Made by a program: the position numbers and the translations under genes. The notes beneath the pieces were generated by a model. The model was not told the DNA's origin. It worked only from the letters and a program-made list of their open reading frames with translations, and did not search any database. 64,000 nt of DNA from Kribbella pratensis (lineage in GTDB: Bacteria; Actinomycetota; Actinomycetes; Propionibacteriales; Kribbellaceae), in the NCBI RefSeq assembly GCF_004366075.1, contig NZ_SODU01000001.1:2687134-2751133 (forward strand), written 5' to 3'. Positions 17,026 through 25,652 of the stretch are shown here, piece after piece. The first letter of the stretch is position 1. Every line of letters starts with the position of its first letter.

Positions 17026-18384
17026 CTAAGCGTTGGCGGAGAGGATCTTGTTCACATCGTTGTTGGCCTTGCTCAGCGAAGCGGGATCGGCCTCGAAGGA
17101 CATCACCGCGTCCATCGCCGGTGTCATCACCGCGGTCACGTCCGCGGCGTTCGGGTTGGCCGGGTACGGGAAGACGTCACCGGCCTCGACCGGCTCGAGG
17201 AACGGTGTCACGTCCCAACCGCTCTTCGCGAACGCCGCCTTCGCCGCCGGCATACTCGCCGCCACTGCCGGGAACACCACGCCCGCCTTGGCGACGATGT
17301 CCTGGGCGGTCTGCGACCCGAGGAACTTCACCCAGGCCCAGGACGCATCCCGCCGGGTGGTTCCGGCCCAGATGGTGTCCGCGAGCCCGTTCATCATCGA
17401 CATCCGCTTCCCGATCGGTCCGATCGGCAACCGCGCGAGCTTCGTCTTCACCTGCTTCAGCGTCCCGTACGTCCCGAGCATCCAGGAGCCGTTCGGGGTG
17501 ATCGCGTACTTCCCCGCACCGAAGGAGGTCGTCACGTCCACCCCGGACTTCGCCTGCGCGTACGTCGGCATGTACCCCTTGGTGATGAGCCCGCGCCACC
17601 ACCCGATGGTCTCGGTGAACTTCGGGTCGCCGTAGAAGAACTTCGTCCCCCACGGTTCGCCCTCGGAGTACTTCCAGCCGTTGCTCGCGGCGTACCAACT
17701 CCAACTGGTCTGCCCGTCGCCACCGCCGGCGTCGGCGTACCCGAGCCCGTAGACCTTCACGTTGTTCTTGTCGAACCCGGGTTGGTCACCGCGACGCCCC
17801 TTGGAGTCGACCGTGAGCCGCCGGACGATCTGCTCGAACGTGCCGCCGTCCTGCGGGTTCCACGTCATCGAGTTGAGCTGCTCGGGACTGATCCCGGCCG
17901 CCTCGGTGAGCGCGCTGTTGTAGAAGTAGACCTCGGTGTCCCAGTCCTTCGGCAGGCCGTACCGCTTGCCGTCGGCCCCGATCCAGCGGTCCGCCAGACC
18001 CTTCTGGTAGATGCTCAGATCGACGTTGTCCCTGGCAACGTAGTCGTCGATCGGCAGCACCTGACCCTTGTCCGCGAACAGCGGGTACTTCGACGAGTGC
18101 CCGGTGAACACGTCCGGCGCGGTGTCCGAGATGAACCCGGTCACGAGCTTCGACCAGTAGTCGTTCCACCCGTACTGCTCGATCTTCACCGAGTACTGCG
18201 GGTTCTGTTCGTGGAACACCTTGGCGCACTCGGTGTACATCGGCAGCTGCGCGGAGTCCCACAGCCAGTAGATGATCTCGCCGTCGCCACGCGCCGCGGC
18301 GCCGTTGTTGCAGGCGGCAACAGCCGGTACGGCGAGCGCGGCCAGTCCTGTCTTCAGCAGGGTCCTTCGTGAGAGGTTCATCAT
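17026..18384 (-). CDS. Sugar ABC transporter substrate-binding lipoprotein
   Basis: A 452-residue family-1 extracellular binding protein. The N-terminus MMNLSRRTLLKTGLAALAVP has a twin-arginine motif and a lipobox ending VAAC, with Cys25 the lipidated residue. The mature part has GEIIYWLWDSAQLP and the LPKDWDTEVYFYNSALTEAA pattern of oligosaccharide-binding proteins. The ATG overlaps the permease stop (ATGA). As the last gene of the alpha-galactosidase operon it probably binds alpha-galactosides such as raffinose or melibiose. Confidence 0.92.
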   Translation of the reverse strand: MMNLSRRTLLKTGLAALAVPAVAACNNGAAARGDGEIIYWLWDSAQLPMYTECAKVFHEQNPQYSVKIEQYGWNDYWSKLVTGFISDTAPDVFTGHSSKYPLFADKGQVLPIDDYVARDNVDLSIYQKGLADRWIGADGKRYGLPKDWDTEVYFYNSALTEAAGISPEQLNSMTWNPQDGGTFEQIVRRLTVDSKGRRGDQPGFDKNNVKVYGLGYADAGGGDGQTSWSWYAASNGWKYSEGEPWGTKFFYGDPKFTETIGWWRGLITKGYMPTYAQAKSGVDVTTSFGAGKYAITPNGSWMLGTYGTLKQVKTKLARLPIGPIGKRMSMMNGLADTIWAGTTRRDASWAWVKFLGSQTAQDIVAKAGVVFPAVAASMPAAKAAFAKSGWDVTPFLEPVEAGDVFPYPANPNAADVTAVMTPAMDAVMSFEADPASLSKANNDVNKILSANA

Positions 18385-19262
18385 TTGATCCCGGAGAAGC
18401 CGATGGAATTGGTGATCCGCTTGGCGAACGCGAGGAACAGGATGATCATCGGCAGCGCCGCGATCAGCGTGGCCGCCATCAGCCCGGCCCAGTCCGGACC
18501 GCCCTGCGGCGTCTGCGACCGGAACACGCCCAGCGCGACCGTCAGCACCCGCACGTTCTCCTGCTGACCGACGAGCAACGGCCAGAAGTAGTCGTTCCAG
18601 GAGTTGATGTAGGTCAGGATCGCCAGCGTCGTGATCGGCGCGGCGCTCATCGGGATGATCAGCCCGAAGAAGATCCGCCGGTGCCCGGCACCGTCGATCA
18701 TCGCCGCCTCCTCGAGCTCCCGGTTGATGCTGAGGAAGAACTGCCGGAGGAAGAAGATCGCGAACGGCGTCATGAACGCACCCGGCAGGATGATGCCGGC
18801 GAAGCTGTTCAGCAGCCCGAGGTTCTTGATCAGCACGAAGTTCGGCAGCGTGGTGAAGATCGGCGGCACCATCAGCGCGGCCAGAAACAACGCGAACACC
18901 TTGTCCCGGCCGGGCCAGCGCAGCCGGGCGAACGCGTACGCCGCCATCGCGCTGAAGAACACCTGGCACACCGTCGTGATGGTTGCCACCACCAACGAGT
19001 TGCGCAGGTACAGCCAGAAGTTCACGGCCGCGCCGGAGCCGCCCTGTGCCTGCGCCTCCTCGATCGACGACAGTCCGAGCACCCGCTTGAACGCGCCGAG
19101 CGTGGTCTCCACGGGCAACAGCGAATCCGGGTGACCGGGCAGCTGCGTGTTGTCCGAGAACGCCGTACGCAGCATCCAGTAGAACGGGAACAGGGTGACG
19201 ATCAACAAGATGAACAACAGGACCCAGGCGACCGTACGCCCGACACTCACCTGCCGCCTCAT
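18381..19262 (-). CDS. Carbohydrate ABC permease (MalG-like)
   Basis: A 293-residue inner-membrane permease with six helices. The EAA loop EEAAMIDGAGHRRIFFGLII, followed by PMS, contacts the ATPase, and the C-terminus is FAKRITNSIGFSGIK, typical of MalG-type subunits. It overlaps both neighbours by four bases, so the three transporter genes are coupled. Confidence 0.94.
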   Translation of the reverse strand: MRRQVSVGRTVAWVLLFILLIVTLFPFYWMLRTAFSDNTQLPGHPDSLLPVETTLGAFKRVLGLSSIEEAQAQGGSGAAVNFWLYLRNSLVVATITTVCQVFFSAMAAYAFARLRWPGRDKVFALFLAALMVPPIFTTLPNFVLIKNLGLLNSFAGIILPGAFMTPFAIFFLRQFFLSINRELEEAAMIDGAGHRRIFFGLIIPMSAAPITTLAILTYINSWNDYFWPLLVGQQENVRVLTVALGVFRSQTPQGGPDWAGLMAATLIAALPMIILFLAFAKRITNSIGFSGIK

Positions 19263-20203
19263 GCGAGATCACTCTCCTTCGCCCGCAGCAGCCGCAACTG
19301 GAGCAGCGACACGACCGCGAGGATCGCGAACAGCACCAGCGCCATCGCCGACGCGTACCCGAAGTCGAACCGGGTGAACGCCCGTTCGTAGATGTAGTAG
19401 TAGATGACCCGGGTCGCGTTGATCGGACCGCCCTGCGTGGTCACGGCGACCGTGTCGAAGATCTGGAACGACCCGATCATGGTGACCACCAGGACCATCA
19501 CCAGAACGGGCCGCAGCAGCGGCAGCGTGATCCGCCAGAACGTCTTCCACTCGGTCGACCCGTCCACCTCGGCGGCCTCGTAGACGTACGCCGGGATGGT
19601 CTGCAGCCCCGCGAACACGAGCAGCGCGGTGTACCCCATGTGCCGCCAGACGTTGATCCCCGCGACCGTCGGGATCGCCCAGTGGGAGTCGCCGAAGAAC
19701 GCCACCGGGTCGATTCCGACCCAGCCCAGGAACGTGTTCACGACGCCGACCTGCACGTCGAGCATCCAGTACCAGACCAGCGCGACGACGACGTTCGCGA
19801 CCAGGTACGGCGCGAGAATGACGGCGCGGACCGTGATCGACTTCGTCAACCGGTACATCAGCATCGCGATCCCGACCGCCAGCACGGTCTGCACCCCGAT
19901 GTTGATCACGACGTACTCGACCGTGACCCCGAGCGCGTTCCAGAAGAAGCTGTCCTGGATCATCCGCTCGTAGTTGGCCAGACCGTTGAACTTCGGCGCC
20001 GAGAGCAGGCTGTATTCGGTGAAGCTCAGGTACGCGCCGCGCAGTGTCGGCCAGATGTAGAACACGACGAACCCGAGGGTCGCCGGGGCCAGGAAGATCA
20101 TCGCGACCTTCAGGTCCCCCAGGCGTCGCCGTTTCCCTGGTGGTGCTGCGGAGACCCCGTGACTTCGTTTCCTGGTAGGTGGTGCGTTGGTGGTGGCGGT
20201 CAC
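19259..20203 (-). CDS. Carbohydrate ABC permease (MalF-like)
   Basis: A 314-residue permease. A basic cytoplasmic N-terminus (TRKRSHG, GKRRRLGD) leads into VAMIFLAPATLGFVVFYIWP and five further helices. The EAA loop is YEAAEVDGSTEWKTFWRITL, followed by P. The GTG at 20203 has AAGGAGATCCCC upstream and is preferred to the long open frame above it. It follows the alpha-galactosidase by 35 bases. No ATPase gene is in the operon. Confidence 0.94.
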   Translation of the reverse strand: MTATTNAPPTRKRSHGVSAAPPGKRRRLGDLKVAMIFLAPATLGFVVFYIWPTLRGAYLSFTEYSLLSAPKFNGLANYERMIQDSFFWNALGVTVEYVVINIGVQTVLAVGIAMLMYRLTKSITVRAVILAPYLVANVVVALVWYWMLDVQVGVVNTFLGWVGIDPVAFFGDSHWAIPTVAGINVWRHMGYTALLVFAGLQTIPAYVYEAAEVDGSTEWKTFWRITLPLLRPVLVMVLVVTMIGSFQIFDTVAVTTQGGPINATRVIYYYIYERAFTRFDFGYASAMALVLFAILAVVSLLQLRLLRAKESDLA

Positions 20204-20238
20204 GGGGATCTCCTTCTCTGTCCGGCGGTCGGACGGCC

Positions 20239-22362
20239 TTATCCGATCGCTGTCACGTCCAGCAAGATCGCGCTCTCGGGCCATTGAGCAGGCATGAGTA
20301 CTCCGACCGAGGCGAGCGTGGCGCCGTTCAGTTCCACGCTTCCACCGTCGGCCAACCATGCCGTCGACCGCGACTCCGGCCCGGGTGTCGCGACCTTGCT
20401 GATCCGGTACGTCCGCTGCGGGTCCAGTCCGGGCAGCCGCACCCGGCCGACGGCCGAGGTCACCGACTGCGCGACCTGTACGACGCTGAACACGCCACGA
20501 GAACCGTCCTGGGCCACGACGCCGTGGACGAGCACGTCCTCCGGCCCGCGGTCGGCGCGGACAACCGTCCCGGTGTGCAACAGCGGTCGCAACTCCTTGT
20601 GCAGGGCGACCCAGCCTTTGAGTTCCTGGCGTTCCTCGGGGGTGGCCGACGCGATGTCCCACTCGATGCCGAAGTGGCCGAACAGCGCGGTGATCGCGCG
20701 GAACGACAGCGTCTGGGTGCGGCCGGTGGTGTGCGCCCGCGGCGGGCCGACGTGGCAGCCGATCAGCTCCGGCGGCAGCAGGAGCTGCGTGTAGCGCTGG
20801 ATGGTCTGCCGCTCGAGCGCATCGTTGCTGTCACTGCCCCAGATCCGGTCGGTGCGCTCCAGGATGCCGAGGTCGACCCGCGCGCCGCCGGACGAGCAGG
20901 ACTCGATCTCCAGCCCCGGGTGCCGGCGCTTCAGCTCGTCGATCAGCCGGTACACCGCCACGGTCTGCTCGTGAATGCCCGCCGTACCCGTGTGCTGGTT
21001 GCCGCCGTCAACGAAGTCGCGGTTGTGGTCCCACTTCAGGTACGCGATGTCGTACTCGCTGAGGATGCTGTCCAACCGCTCGAGGATGTAGTCGTACGCC
21101 TCCGGGACGCCCAGGTTCAGGCCCTGCTGGTGGCGTGCGGTCGGCGGCATCCGGTTGCCGGTCGCGAGGATCCAGTCCGGGTGCTCGCGTGCCAGGTCCG
21201 AGTCCGGGTTCACCATCTCGGGCTCGACCCACAGGCCGAACTGCAGGCCGAGGCCCTTCACGTGGTCCACCAGCGGGTGCAGGCCCTTCGGCCAGATTCC
21301 CTCGTCGACGTACCAGTCACCGAGGCCGGCGTGGTCGTCGCGGCGGCCGCGGAACCAGCCGTCGTCCAGGACGAACCGCTCGGCCCCGACCTCGGCGGCC
21401 GCGTTCGCAAGCGCCTTCAGCTTGTCCAGGTCGAGGTCGAAGTACACGGCCTCCCAGGTGTTCAGTACGACGGGACGCTCGGTCTTCGGGTGGTTGGGAC
21501 GCGCGCGCAGGAAGTCGTGGAAGCGGTGCGAGACCTGGTCGAGGCCGACGCCGTACGAGCCGTAGATCCACGGCGTGCTGTAGGCGCCGGCGGGCTCGAG
21601 GCGACCTTCGCCCGGGAGGAGCAGTTCGCCGCCGCCGATCACGCCGTACCCACTCATGCCGCGCTCGGCATAGGTTCGGTGGTTGCCGCTCCAGGCGGTG
21701 TGCACGGCCCAGATCTCGCCGGCGCGGAAGCCGAAGCCGGGGGTGCCGGCGAGCAGCAACAGGGTCGCGTCGGCGCCGGTGCGGCCACGGCGGTTGTCGC
21801 GAATGTGGGCGCCCTGCGTGAACGCGTGCCGCTGCGGGTGCCGCTCGCCGATGTGCCGGCCCGTCATGTCGAGCAGCTCGGTCGCCTCGGTCGGCACCGG
21901 CAGCGCGAGGTACAGCCCGTCGACCGTGTACGGCGTCTCGCCGGTGTTGGTCAGGTCGGCCTTGCTCCGCACCAGACCCGAGTCCGTCAGCTCGACGGTG
22001 AGCCGGAGCTCGAGCCCGGCCTCGCTGTCCGAGGCGTCGATCTGCACGGTGGTGTCGGTCTGGGCGACGCTGTTCAGGGTGAAGCTCGCCGAGAAGTCCT
22101 GACCGTCGCGGTGGCCGTTCAGGCCGGGGAGGCCGAACCAGCCGGCCGAGTATTCGGGCACGATCGCGATCGGACGGTTCTCGTCCAGGCCACTGCCTTC
22201 CTGGACCGCGCCCGCGCCACGGCGCAGTTCCAGCAGAGCGTTCTCGGTCAGCTCACCGAGGTCCGCACCCCAGTGCAGGACGGACGGAAGGGCCGGACCG
22301 GAGCAGTCGAGCACCAGGCTGACGCCACCGGCGCGGAGCTGCAGAATCTCGATGTTCGACAC
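20239..22362 (-). CDS. Alpha-galactosidase, GH36
   Basis: A 707-residue GH36 enzyme: N-terminal beta-sandwich to about 290, catalytic barrel about 300-620, C-terminal beta domain. The nucleophile is Asp445 in YLKWDHNRDF and the acid/base is Asp511 in WGSDSND. FVLDDGWFRGR and LWVEPEMVNPDSDLA are family hallmarks, and SCSSGGARVDLG lines the site. It hydrolyses terminal alpha-1,6-galactose from oligosaccharides. There is no signal peptide, so it acts on imported substrate. It leads the transport operon. The GTG start has only a weak ribosome site. Confidence 0.95.
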   Translation of the reverse strand: MSNIEILQLRAGGVSLVLDCSGPALPSVLHWGADLGELTENALLELRRGAGAVQEGSGLDENRPIAIVPEYSAGWFGLPGLNGHRDGQDFSASFTLNSVAQTDTTVQIDASDSEAGLELRLTVELTDSGLVRSKADLTNTGETPYTVDGLYLALPVPTEATELLDMTGRHIGERHPQRHAFTQGAHIRDNRRGRTGADATLLLLAGTPGFGFRAGEIWAVHTAWSGNHRTYAERGMSGYGVIGGGELLLPGEGRLEPAGAYSTPWIYGSYGVGLDQVSHRFHDFLRARPNHPKTERPVVLNTWEAVYFDLDLDKLKALANAAAEVGAERFVLDDGWFRGRRDDHAGLGDWYVDEGIWPKGLHPLVDHVKGLGLQFGLWVEPEMVNPDSDLAREHPDWILATGNRMPPTARHQQGLNLGVPEAYDYILERLDSILSEYDIAYLKWDHNRDFVDGGNQHTGTAGIHEQTVAVYRLIDELKRRHPGLEIESCSSGGARVDLGILERTDRIWGSDSNDALERQTIQRYTQLLLPPELIGCHVGPPRAHTTGRTQTLSFRAITALFGHFGIEWDIASATPEERQELKGWVALHKELRPLLHTGTVVRADRGPEDVLVHGVVAQDGSRGVFSVVQVAQSVTSAVGRVRLPGLDPQRTYRISKVATPGPESRSTAWLADGGSVELNGATLASVGVLMPAQWPESAILLDVTAIG

Positions 22363-22401
22363 TGTTGATTCACTCTGCTTTCTGATTGATTTCAGGACGG
22401 A

Positions 22402-22442
22402 ACTATTTACCCCGTCAGGCCGGTTGTCAATGCTTCACGAAG
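22402..22442 (-). promoter_or_regulatory. Candidate promoter and operator of the alpha-galactosidase operon
   Basis: On the minus strand TTGACA (22430-22425) is followed after 17 bases by AATAGT (22407-22402), a reasonable sigma-70 promoter 40 bases before the GTG. Just upstream of the -35 lies the perfect palindrome CTTCACGAAG at 22433-22442, a possible regulator site. No regulator gene is adjacent. Confidence 0.5.
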
Positions 22443-22486
22443 TTAAGTAAATACCCTAGAGCGTTACAACGAGGGAAAGGGTGAGA

Positions 22487-23242
22487 TCAGCGGCCGAGCC
22501 GGGCCTTGAGGAGCAGCTCGTGCAGTCCAGGCTCGGCGGACGGCCGGTCCGGCAGGTCGCTCGCTGCCTCCGCTTCGTCCAGCACTTTCTGTAGCTCCAG
22601 TACGTCCGTGGCAAGCCGCTCGAAGGTCGGCCCTTCGAGGGGCGCATGCTCGGCCTCGGCCTTCGCCGCCATCAACTCCGGCAGGTACGACGGTCCGCCC
22701 GGAAGCTCCCGCAGATCCGCCTGGACCACACCGGTCCGCATCAGGTTGATGCCCGTCAGCAGCACCCGGAACGTGTAGAGCAGTGGCTTCAGCTCACGCT
22801 TCTTCTCGAAGAACTCCCACTGGGTGCGCGCGAACCCGCGGTAGTGGTGCGCGTGCCACCTGGTGATGCAGCCCTTGGCGAGCGCGACGAGCTCGGCGTG
22901 TTCCGGCGTACTGACGACGACGAGCGGTGACAGGACCTGTTCGAGGACGTAGCCGTTGCGGCGGAGCATCAGGCGGGCGAACTTGGCCAGGTCGTGAGTG
23001 ACCAGATCGACCTCGGCCTCGTTCTCGAACCAGGTACGGTCCAGGGTCTCCGGTCCGTGACGCAGGCCGACCACCTCGGCGGCCGGCAGCACGTGTACGC
23101 CGCGCAGGTCGACGTCGGAGTCGCGGGACGGAAAGCCGTACAGGTGGGCGCCGGAGACTGTTGCGAAGAGCAACGGGTACGGCTGCTCCCCCATGATGGT
23201 TCGGAGCTCGGTGTAGTCGAGTTGCCGCATGTCACGTGTCAC
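22487..23242 (-). CDS. RlaP-like nucleotidyltransferase
   Basis: A 251-residue protein of the pol-beta nucleotidyltransferase superfamily. The signature GAHLYGFPSRDSDVDLRGV gives the G[S/A]-x8-DxD metal site. Downstream ALAKGCITRWHAHHYRGFAR and KPLLYTFRVLLTGINLMRTG fit the RlaP family (PF10127), first noted beside RNA ligases. The substrate is unknown. GTG 23242 is chosen for its GAGGAG site and overlaps the upstream paralogue by eleven bases, so the two are coupled. In place of the usual GS it has GA. Confidence 0.75.
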   Translation of the reverse strand: MTRDMRQLDYTELRTIMGEQPYPLLFATVSGAHLYGFPSRDSDVDLRGVHVLPAAEVVGLRHGPETLDRTWFENEAEVDLVTHDLAKFARLMLRRNGYVLEQVLSPLVVVSTPEHAELVALAKGCITRWHAHHYRGFARTQWEFFEKKRELKPLLYTFRVLLTGINLMRTGVVQADLRELPGGPSYLPELMAAKAEAEHAPLEGPTFERLATDVLELQKVLDEAEAASDLPDRPSAEPGLHELLLKARLGR

Positions 23243-24158
23243 CGAGACTCCTCTGTCGGACGGACCGGAGCCAGGTGTCGACGGTTGCGACGTCTGGCGT
23301 TGCCGGGAGGACTGTGTGCTGCAGTGCCTTGTCGAGTTCCTCGTGGAGGTTGAGGCGCCAGCGCTCGACCTCGTCCCACGGCAGTTCACCGCGCTTGACG
23401 GCGAGGAGGCGTTCGCGGTGCGGGCCGACGTCGACGACTAGCGTTGCTTCGAGCAACAGTTCGCGGGCCGAGAGCAGCAGCCGGATCAGGTGCATGACGT
23501 GCTTCCACTTCGGCGTACCGTCGCGGCGGAAGTCGGTTTCGAGCTTCTTGAACTGGCTGAGCACGTAGCCGGAGTACGTCTGGTAGGCCAGTTGGGACAG
23601 GAACGCAGTACGGAGTCCGACGAGCTCCTCACCGAGGGGCGTCTGGCGGACGACGAGGGGTGAGTGCAGGACCTCGAGGAGGTTCGGGTTGGACCTCAGC
23701 GCGAGTTCGCAGAAGCGCTCGACCTCCCACGAGAACCACTCCGGCTCCGGACCGTCGACGTGCGTCGGCGGTTTCGCGAGCGACCAGAAGGCCTCGGTCG
23801 GGGCGACGTACACACCACGCGTGTCGGTATCCGACTCGTCGGTGTCCAGGCCGAAGGCGCGTGACCCGACGACCGCGGCGTAGATCGTGTGCTCGCGGAC
23901 GAGTCGGTCGCCGTCCGGCTGGTCGAGTTCGATCGCCTCGTCCTGGTACGCCGTCCGCAGGCTGAGCTGATCGCGCCGGGCCAGGGTCTGGCGACCGTCC
24001 ACGAGGCGCACCGTGTACCGGCCGTCCGGGGTCACGCCGGCGACCCGCCCGGTCGCCCCACGCTGCGCCGTACCGCCCCGATCGTCGGGCGCCGCAACCC
24101 GAACCACCACCTGCGTACCCACCGGCAACTGCGGACCCTGAACACCCACCCGCCCCAT
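23232..24158 (-). CDS. RlaP-like nucleotidyltransferase with N-terminal SH3-like domain
   Basis: A 308-residue paralogue of the gene at 22487. Residues 5-65 are a small beta-barrel-like extension (VPDGRYTVRLVDG-like strands: TGRVAGVTPDGRYTVRLVDG, then RQTLARRD). The transferase core has GSRAFGLDTDESDTDTRGV, with intact GS and DxD. Further down, NPNLLEVLHSPLVV and KHVMHLIRLLLSARELL match RlaP. The ATG at 24158 is internal to a longer frame that has no ribosome site. The pair suggests a complex or sequential action on RNA or a nucleotide; no ligase is nearby. Confidence 0.75.
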   Translation of the reverse strand: MGRVGVQGPQLPVGTQVVVRVAAPDDRGGTAQRGATGRVAGVTPDGRYTVRLVDGRQTLARRDQLSLRTAYQDEAIELDQPDGDRLVREHTIYAAVVGSRAFGLDTDESDTDTRGVYVAPTEAFWSLAKPPTHVDGPEPEWFSWEVERFCELALRSNPNLLEVLHSPLVVRQTPLGEELVGLRTAFLSQLAYQTYSGYVLSQFKKLETDFRRDGTPKWKHVMHLIRLLLSARELLLEATLVVDVGPHRERLLAVKRGELPWDEVERWRLNLHEELDKALQHTVLPATPDVATVDTWLRSVRQRSLGDT

Positions 24159-24221
24159 GCTGCCCGACCCACGGGCCACGCCACCATCCACACTCGCCCC
24201 ATCCGCGCCGGCCGAGCCCGG

Positions 24222-24305
24222 ACGCCCAGGCCATCACAATTGCGCCGCCCGAGCCCATCCCCGCGTGGCGGACCCGGCCGCGGCCAATTGTGATGGCCTG
24301 GGCGT
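24222..24305. repeat. Long hairpin element, copy 1
   Basis: The arm ACGCCCAGGCCATCACAATT+G at 24222-24242 is repeated as its exact reverse complement at 24285-24305, giving a 21-base stem around a 42-base loop. The same arms recur at 52072-52160 around an unrelated loop. It lies between the divergent nucleotidyltransferase and ArsR genes. Confidence 0.9.
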
Positions 24306-24316
24306 TCAGCATTCTC

Positions 24317-24336
24317 TTGACAAATTTTCCTGTCAA
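24317..24336. promoter_or_regulatory. Candidate ArsR operator
   Basis: TTGACA-AATTTTCC-TGTCAA is a dyad with 6-base arms, ending 15 bases before the ArsR start at 24352. The left arm doubles as a perfect -35 hexamer, so binding there would block transcription. Autoregulation is an inference. Confidence 0.5.
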
Positions 24337-24351
24337 GTGGAGATTGAGGGG

Positions 24352-24921
24352 ATGCTGCGGTACGTCGAGGAGCCCGAGAAGGTGCGGTTGGCGTTGTCGC
24401 CGATCCGGCGGAGGCTGCTCGAACTGCTGCGGGAGCCGTCGTCGGCGACCCAGCTCGCGGCCGCGCTCGACCTGCCGCGGCAGCGCGTGAACTACCACCT
24501 TCGCGAACTGGAGAAGGCCGGCCTGCTCGAGCTCGTCGAGGAGCGCCGACGGCGCGGATTCACCGAGCGGATCCTGCGCGCGTCGGCCGATCTGGTCGTC
24601 GATCCGGGCGTCATGGGCCGCGCGTTCACGCAGATCCAGGACCAGTACGCCGCCGAGCACCTGATCGAGGTCGCCGCGGGCACGGTGCGGGACGTCGCGC
24701 GGATGCAGACCGCGGCCGACGCGGACGGGAAGCGGCTGCTGACGTTCACGCTCGAGACCGAGGTGCGGTTCGCGGAGCCGGGCGACGTGCACCGGTTCAC
24801 CGACGCGTTGACCGCCGCGATGCAGCAGGTGGTCGAGGAGTTCGACAGCGAGGGCGGGCGGCCGTACCGGCTGATCGCCGGCGGACATCCCGCACCGCGC
24901 CGTACCGAGGGAGAGACATGA
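24352..24921 (+). CDS. ArsR-family winged-helix regulator
   Basis: A 189-residue protein. The winged helix lies at about 8-75 (LALSPIRRRLLELLREPSSA, then LDLPRQRVNYHLRELEKAGL), typical of ArsR-like HTH_20 regulators. The rest is a helical sensor region with no Cys metal site, so metal sensing is unlikely. GAGGGG precedes the ATG. The four-base ATGA overlap with the SRPBCC gene is characteristic of ArsR/AHSA1 pairs. Confidence 0.88.
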   Translation: MLRYVEEPEKVRLALSPIRRRLLELLREPSSATQLAAALDLPRQRVNYHLRELEKAGLLELVEERRRRGFTERILRASADLVVDPGVMGRAFTQIQDQYAAEHLIEVAAGTVRDVARMQTAADADGKRLLTFTLETEVRFAEPGDVHRFTDALTAAMQQVVEEFDSEGGRPYRLIAGGHPAPRRTEGET

Positions 24922-25598
24922 AGATCGTGGTGACGGTGGCCGCCCCGGTGGAAACGGTGTGGGACGCGCTGCGGAACAAGGAGAAGATCCGGCACTGGCA
25001 CGGCTGGGAGTACGAAGGCGGTCTCGACGAAGAGATCGACCTCATCTACTTCACCGAGACCGTCGAGGACGGTACGACGCTGCGGCTCGGAAACGGCGAC
25101 GAGTTCGCCGTCGAGGCGGTCGAGGGTGGATCCCGCATCACGCTGACCCGCGCGCCACTGGGCGCCGACCCCGAGTGGGACGCGTATTACGACGACGTCA
25201 CCGAGGGCTGGATCACGTTCCTCCACCAACTCCGCTTCGCCGTCGAACGGCACCCGGGCGATCCCCGCCGTACCTTGTTCTACTCGGGTACCGGCGCCGT
25301 CTCCCCCGTCGACGAACTGCGGATTCCGGCCGGCGACGCATTCGACCTCGACCTGATCGGCGAGGACGTCAAGTGCGAGGTCTGGTACCGCTCCGACCAT
25401 CAGCTCGGTCTCACGGTAGATGCCTGGGGCAACGGCCTGCTGGTGCTCAGCCACGTACCGCCCGGCGATCAGAAGCCGGAGGGCGCCACGATGGCGATCC
25501 TGTCGGTGTACGGCGACACCGACCGCGGCGAGCTCGAGACCCGCTGGCGCGCATGGTGGACCGAACGCTACCCACAGGAACTCAAGCTTCCCGAGTGA
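24918..25598 (+). CDS. SRPBCC (START/AHSA1-like) domain protein
   Basis: A 226-residue protein starting MKIVVTVAAPVETVWDALRN, the first strand and helix of the SRPBCC fold, with WDAYYDDVTEGWITFLHQLR forming the long C-terminal helix. After about residue 125 a second, weaker SRPBCC-like half follows (DLIGEDVKCEVWYRSDHQLG), so it may be a tandem of two domains. It may bind a hydrophobic ligand sensed together with the ArsR regulator. A strong terminator follows. Confidence 0.82.
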   Translation: MKIVVTVAAPVETVWDALRNKEKIRHWHGWEYEGGLDEEIDLIYFTETVEDGTTLRLGNGDEFAVEAVEGGSRITLTRAPLGADPEWDAYYDDVTEGWITFLHQLRFAVERHPGDPRRTLFYSGTGAVSPVDELRIPAGDAFDLDLIGEDVKCEVWYRSDHQLGLTVDAWGNGLLVLSHVPPGDQKPEGATMAILSVYGDTDRGELETRWRAWWTERYPQELKLPE

Positions 25599-25603
25599 CA
25601 AGG

Positions 25604-25638
25604 CCGGCCGCCGCACCCCCGAAGGTGCGGCGGCCGGG
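25604..25638. terminator. Bidirectional terminator hairpin
   Basis: CCGGCCGCCGCACC (25604-25617) pairs with GGTGCGGCGGCCGG (25624-25637) around the loop CCCGAA. It separates the converging SRPBCC and M4 protease genes and can serve both. Confidence 0.85.
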
Positions 25639-25652
25639 TTCTCTTCAGTGCG

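Noticed and set aside
23232..24158. MNT/HEPN toxin-antitoxin pair
   Set aside because: Both proteins carry nucleotidyltransferase signatures of RlaP type and no HEPN RxxxxH motif was seen.
24157..24351. N-terminal extension of the ArsR regulator
   Set aside because: The frame runs back through the hairpin element and operator; the ATG at 24352 has a ribosome site and begins the winged-helix domain.
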